Source: Paragordius varius
Taxonomy: Eukaryota > Nematomorpha
Assembly: GCA_964247055.1 (NCBI GenBank)
Contig: OZ176051.1
Span: 3,906,001-3,970,000 of the forward strand
Direction of reading: 5' to 3'
DNA: 64,000 bases
A program made the translations under genes and the position numbers. Of this stretch, positions 60,376 to 64,000 are shown piece after piece. How positions within the stretch are numbered: position 1 is the stretch's first letter; each line of letters begins with the position of its first letter. The notes under the pieces were generated by a model, which searched no databases, was not told the origin of the DNA, and worked only from the letters and a program-made list of their open reading frames with translations.

Positions 60376-61831
60376 TCATAAAACTGATAAAGGGTCCCTA
60401 CTCAAGCTTAGATTATTGAGCTTAGTTTGTAATGGAGCGTCTTGAGAAACATTTGAGTTATTTATAATAACTTCCTCGTTTACCGATTTTTTATCGTCTA
60501 CGATTGTAATATGATTATTTTGCAGTAATGATTGAGATGAATTTGGATTAGATAATAATGATTTTGTCCCACTTTCTATTGTTTGTGCCAAAGAGTTATT
60601 ACCCATAGAATTGTTAGGCATCTCCTCCTGCGTATGCAGAGTTGTTTGAGAGTTTTGTTCGTTGGTCGTTTCAAAATTTTTGGATAAATTAGAAGAGGTT
60701 TCCGTTTTATTTGTGCCTGTATCTACTGATGACTCCATATTTAAATCAACCGCATTAGAATTAATTTGATGAGAAGTGCCTTTTTGTTGAGAATGTAAAT
60801 GAGTTTTGAGATATTTTTTCTCTGCCGATATTCGTTCACAACATTGTGCCATGTAAAAACTATAGGGGCTAAATAATCGAACTGTCCGTATGTTATTATT
60901 ACCATTTGCGGCATACTGAACTGAAGATAAACTATAATTGCTATTTTTATTATTTACATTGTCTCCAGAATTATCCGGTGCAATATTTGTAGTTTTTGGC
61001 AATGAAGATTTTATGTATGAGAAGGCAAAATCCCAATTTGAAAACGCGGTGGGCGATGTTTCATCTAACAAATGGTACATTTTTTTATATAAAAATAGTT
61101 AAAAAAACTATATAAGATGCGATTTTTGCAATAAAAAACAACTAAAACATCAACAGCAAATTTTTAAACCTCGTTTAATAAATAACTTACGGGCTCTTAA
61201 TATTAGGACATAAGTTTATAAAATTTTTAATAAAATTTTTATTATAAAAATAACTATCGCGCATAATTCTAACACAATAACATTACAAATCTAATTAATA
61301 TATAATATCTCATACCATAAATATCTTGCGTATTTACCAACTGTGGAAGCAAGGAATTTTCTGCAAAAGAGGCACTGTTAGTCATATTAGAATTTGTAAC
61401 GTTTTCATTTAACTCTTGATTTTGATTAAAAGTGGCCATCGATTTTATATGCGGCGTAGAAATAGATTTGGGAACTGAGGGTGTTTTTATTTGATTCTGG
61501 CAAATTTTATCAACACTGTCTGTGGATTCATTGATAAGACCATATTGAACAATTTTATCCCAAGAAAACTGTATAATTTTATTCTACGTAAGACAAAAAA
61601 AAGTAAAAACATTAAAACTAATTTGGATGGTAATATTTAAATTTAATAAAAAAATGGTTTAATATATTAATATTAGATTTTTATTTATTCATGATGGAAA
61701 ATTTTATTATTAATATTCATAATAATAAATCAAATAAAATATACAGTAATCAATCATAAAGACTAATAAAAATTAAAAGGCGAATATTTTAAAAAGACAA
61801 ACATACAAACCTTATTTTTTTTATTATTCAT
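60376..61831 (-). CDS. Unrecognised Ser/Asn-rich protein, about 325 aa
   Basis: Three inferred minus-strand exons: 61831-61811 (MNNKKNK), 61583-61316, 61064-60376; frame 978 nt. The middle exon starts NKIIQFSWDKIVQYGLINES. The last exon opens DETSPTAFSNWDFAFSYIKS, then contains RTVRLFSPYSFYMAQCCERI, followed by SAEKKYLKTHLHSQQK and a long Asn/Ser/Thr-rich acidic tail ending LSRDPLSVL. No signal peptide or membrane span. The low-complexity tail and the short conserved-looking aromatic blocks suggest a nuclear or regulatory protein, but I do not recognise the family. The tiny first exon is weakly supported; the other two are linked by phase-1 splice sites. It lies 208 bp downstream of the stop of the next gene on the same strand. 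Confidence 0.6.
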
Positions 61832-62039
61832 TGCTTTTGGTTGCAAAAAAGGAATAATAGTTCACAATTGTAATAATTTAAGTTATATAAAAACTAGGTT
61901 TTAAAGTTGTATTTATTAAAAACAATCTTTTATTTTATTTCTTTTTAAAATTATTTATTATTGTACTTTGGGCTCTTAAATTTTTTTAAATAATGGTAAT
62001 TTTTTTTTTAAGATTTTAGCTATTTTGATATCAATATAA

Positions 62040-63198
62040 TTATTTTATTATAAATACTTCTGATATCCCTTCATCATTCATTGCCTCCAATGCTAAACCA
62101 TATGGTGAAATTATTAATGCAACATTGTGATAGTCAGGGTGCAAATTTATGTGAGAATTTGTAGACATATCTTATGGGATAAAAATTTTTTTCTAAATTA
62201 AATTGAATAAAAAAAGATAAAAAAAATAAAAATGTTACTTGGATTAGATATCTTTTTGCGTTTGCGACTATTACATGGGCATGGGGGAAAGGTTATCACA
62301 TTGTAACTGTGTGGGTAAAAATATACACGAATAAAATTAACAATGTTAATAAATTTCGTAAAATTAAAAAGAGGGATAATAAAGGTAAATTCAAAGTATT
62401 TATTAAAAAAAGCTGGTAATTTTATCTGTTTTAGCTGGGTTAAAACAAGGTATGCCATTAAAATTCAAAATCACAGTGGAACAATTCAAATTCATCAAAA
62501 AAATAAATTATGTATTTTTGGGCTAATGTAACTCATCATTAATATGAAATATATTTTTACGACATAGTTTTATATATTTCAGCATTATATTAGTTTTAAA
62601 CAGAATTTCATATTTTAAAATAATTAAAAAATAAAGGTATTTATTAATGTAGAAAAACACTTAATTTATTTTAGGGTGAATTTGAATTGTTCAAGGTGAA
62701 TTTAAACTGGCAATGGTATTTATAAACATACAAATCAATATACATTCGATTAAAAAGGTAAAAAAAATTAAATACGTCCGTTTATACCGCCATATATCAT
62801 TAGCTAATAAATATTATCGAGCATAAATATATAATTTAAAGTAAAACTAAATCAGCAAACCATATTACTTGGCACATATATAAAACTCGAATAAACGCAC
62901 GAAATATAAATAATTTTAGTCGTTTAAAAATATATTAAAAACAAAATTATAAAATATAGAAATCACAATTTTATAAAATTTACCAGGAAAGAGGCAAGAC
63001 AAGTTTTAAAACACCATAGTAATCCTTGTTAGCTTTACATGCTTCTATACGTAAGGGTAATGGGTCGTCCTCATTGCTATTCAACAAATTTTTAGCAGAA
63101 ATAATGCAATTCATATCTGAATCTCCGAATAATGCTGATGATGGCCAAATAATTTTTACACTATTTTCAATCAGGTTTCGATTTAATTGTTGTAATGC
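62040..63198 (-). CDS. C-terminal exons of an unrecognised gene (enters from right)
   Basis: Three minus-strand exons joined in phase: 63198-62984, 62267-62239, 62170-62040 (stop TAA). The first carries ALQQLNRNLIENSVKIIWPS, ISAKNLLNSNEDDPLPLRIE and DYYGVLKLVLPLS, a mixed alpha/beta-looking stretch. The second adds CRKRKKISNP, a basic nuclear-localisation-like run. The last reads HPDYHNVALIISPYGLALEA then MNDEGISEVFIIK. An alternative is that the first exon reads on past the donor to W and TAA and ends the protein there. Upstream exons would lie beyond 64000 or within 63199-64000, where I saw none. The intron 62268-62983 holds a TACCATT-ended element. Family not recognised. Confidence 0.55.
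62451..62718. mobile_element. TACCATT-ended short element, copy 3
   Basis: Right end AGGGTGAATTTGAATTGTTC, then AAGGTGAATTTAAACTGGCA and ATGGTA; left end TATGCCATTA then ACAATTCAAATTCATC. The interior AAATAAATTATGTATTTTTG and ATTAATATGAAA blocks match the other copies. About 268 bp, in an intron of the unrecognised right-edge gene. Confidence 0.7.
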
Positions 63199-64000
63199 CT
63201 AAAAACAAATAATAAATAGCGTAAATTATAACTTTGAAATTGGTAAATAATAGGAGGAAAGAATTTTTCATTAAACAATGAATTATATTTTATTAACAAG
63301 ATAAAACCGAAAATATGAAAGTTTAAAAGTACCCATTTAGTAAAACATACACATTAACCATTATAATTGCTATAAAATTTTGAAAAAATTTCATCTTTTC
63401 TTCGAATACCGTTTATTATATTTATGGAAATATAAATATTTGAATTATTAGAATATTAAGGTGGTTGTAAATATATAATTATGAAAAATTATAATAATTT
63501 AAAATTATACGTGTGTAGTAAAGAACGTGAATCAAAGTTTAATTAAATGCAAGCGAAAAAATATGCAGTCAAATATTTTGATATAATTAAGTAAAAAACG
63601 AGATATTACATAAAAGAATATTATTGTCATTAATTCAATATTTTTGTTATTAACAAAAAAAATACGGAAGATTAAAATTTATAAAGAAAATAATGGTTTG
63701 AATGCTTAAAAGTGATAAAAAGTATATTATTAAATAAAAAAATACATTTCATATATTAATCTATTAATCTCTACATTTTCACAGGGTAGTAAAAGCAATT
63801 AAAATTAACCATTTTTTTTGGATACACGTTCACAAGGGTGTATAAACATATAATATGACCTTATATATAAAAATAATCCCTAAAATAACCTAAATATAAT
63901 ACAAAATAATAAATTTTCTTTCAATATCATTTGCTATATAATGAATAAAAAATTAAGAAAAAATGTTTGGAAAAAAGGCAATATATATTACTTGATGATA
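63199..64000. other. Right-edge intron or intergenic DNA
   Basis: AT-rich with no coding block recognised on either strand. It probably is the intron upstream of the exon at 63198-62984, whose acceptor TTTTTAG abuts it. Confidence 0.4.

Noticed and set aside
1-64000. Search for retroviral, LTR, Polinton or other virus-like elements
   Set aside because: No reverse transcriptase, integrase, capsid or envelope motifs, and no long terminal direct repeats, were seen on either strand.
1-64000. Search for tRNA and rRNA genes
   Set aside because: No cloverleaf with intact A and B boxes was recognised apart from the tRNA-like head of the SINE at 30691, which is flanked by a target duplication and so is a retroposon.

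Overview
The window is AT-rich animal nuclear DNA. Split genes with GT-AG introns, a RanBP2/Nup358 nucleoporin, a ZP-domain membrane protein with a furin site, a lipid-anchored globin, TRIP13, TFIIH p44 and RTF2 all point to a metazoan. The large cuticlin-like ZP protein fits an ecdysozoan (for example a hairworm-type lineage), but that is inference and the species cannot be fixed from the sequence. No prokaryotic, organellar or viral genes are seen.

Layout. 1-590 (-): the 5' part of TRIP13/PCH2. 650-2683 (-): an intronless asparagine synthetase, whose stop is 59 bp upstream of the TRIP13 start. 2684-5960: no gene recognised. 5961-7325 (-): TFIIH p44 (GTF2H2), which shares a 62-bp divergent spacer with Nup358. 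7388-33050 (+): Nup358/RanBP2 in 34 inferred exons, with a continuous frame of about 1903 codons. 34625-40878 (+): a three-exon, probably myristoylated globin. 41953-42820 (-): RTF2, convergent to the globin. 42821-48759: 5.9 kb without a recognised gene. 48760-58710 (+): a secreted/transmembrane ZP protein in 20 inferred exons. 60376-61831 (-) and 62040-63198 (-): two genes not recognised.

Two things stand out. First, intron size is extreme in both directions. Thirteen introns in TRIP13, RTF2 and the 5' end of Nup358 are only 22-36 nt long, while Nup358 intron 8 is 11.08 kb. Second, that large intron (8201-19278) is almost filled by a nested mobile-DNA structure. It has inverted arrays of a 21-bp repeat as ends, a long inverted repeat, a broken Tc1/mariner-type transposase, and a 6.8-kb satellite. 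The satellite alternates 578-bp and 478-bp monomers and is preceded by a GC-rich double hairpin and a run of 17 G. It interrupts the transposon's right inverted repeat.

Other mobile DNA: a tRNA-derived SINE with a perfect 17-bp target duplication in a Nup358 intron, an 1845-bp broken hAT element with an 8-bp target duplication in a globin intron, two short hAT-type elements, three copies of a TACCATT-ended short inverted-repeat element, and one GC-rich short element in the gene-poor stretch. All exon structures were read by eye from splice sites, frame continuity and remembered family sequences; no alignment was run.
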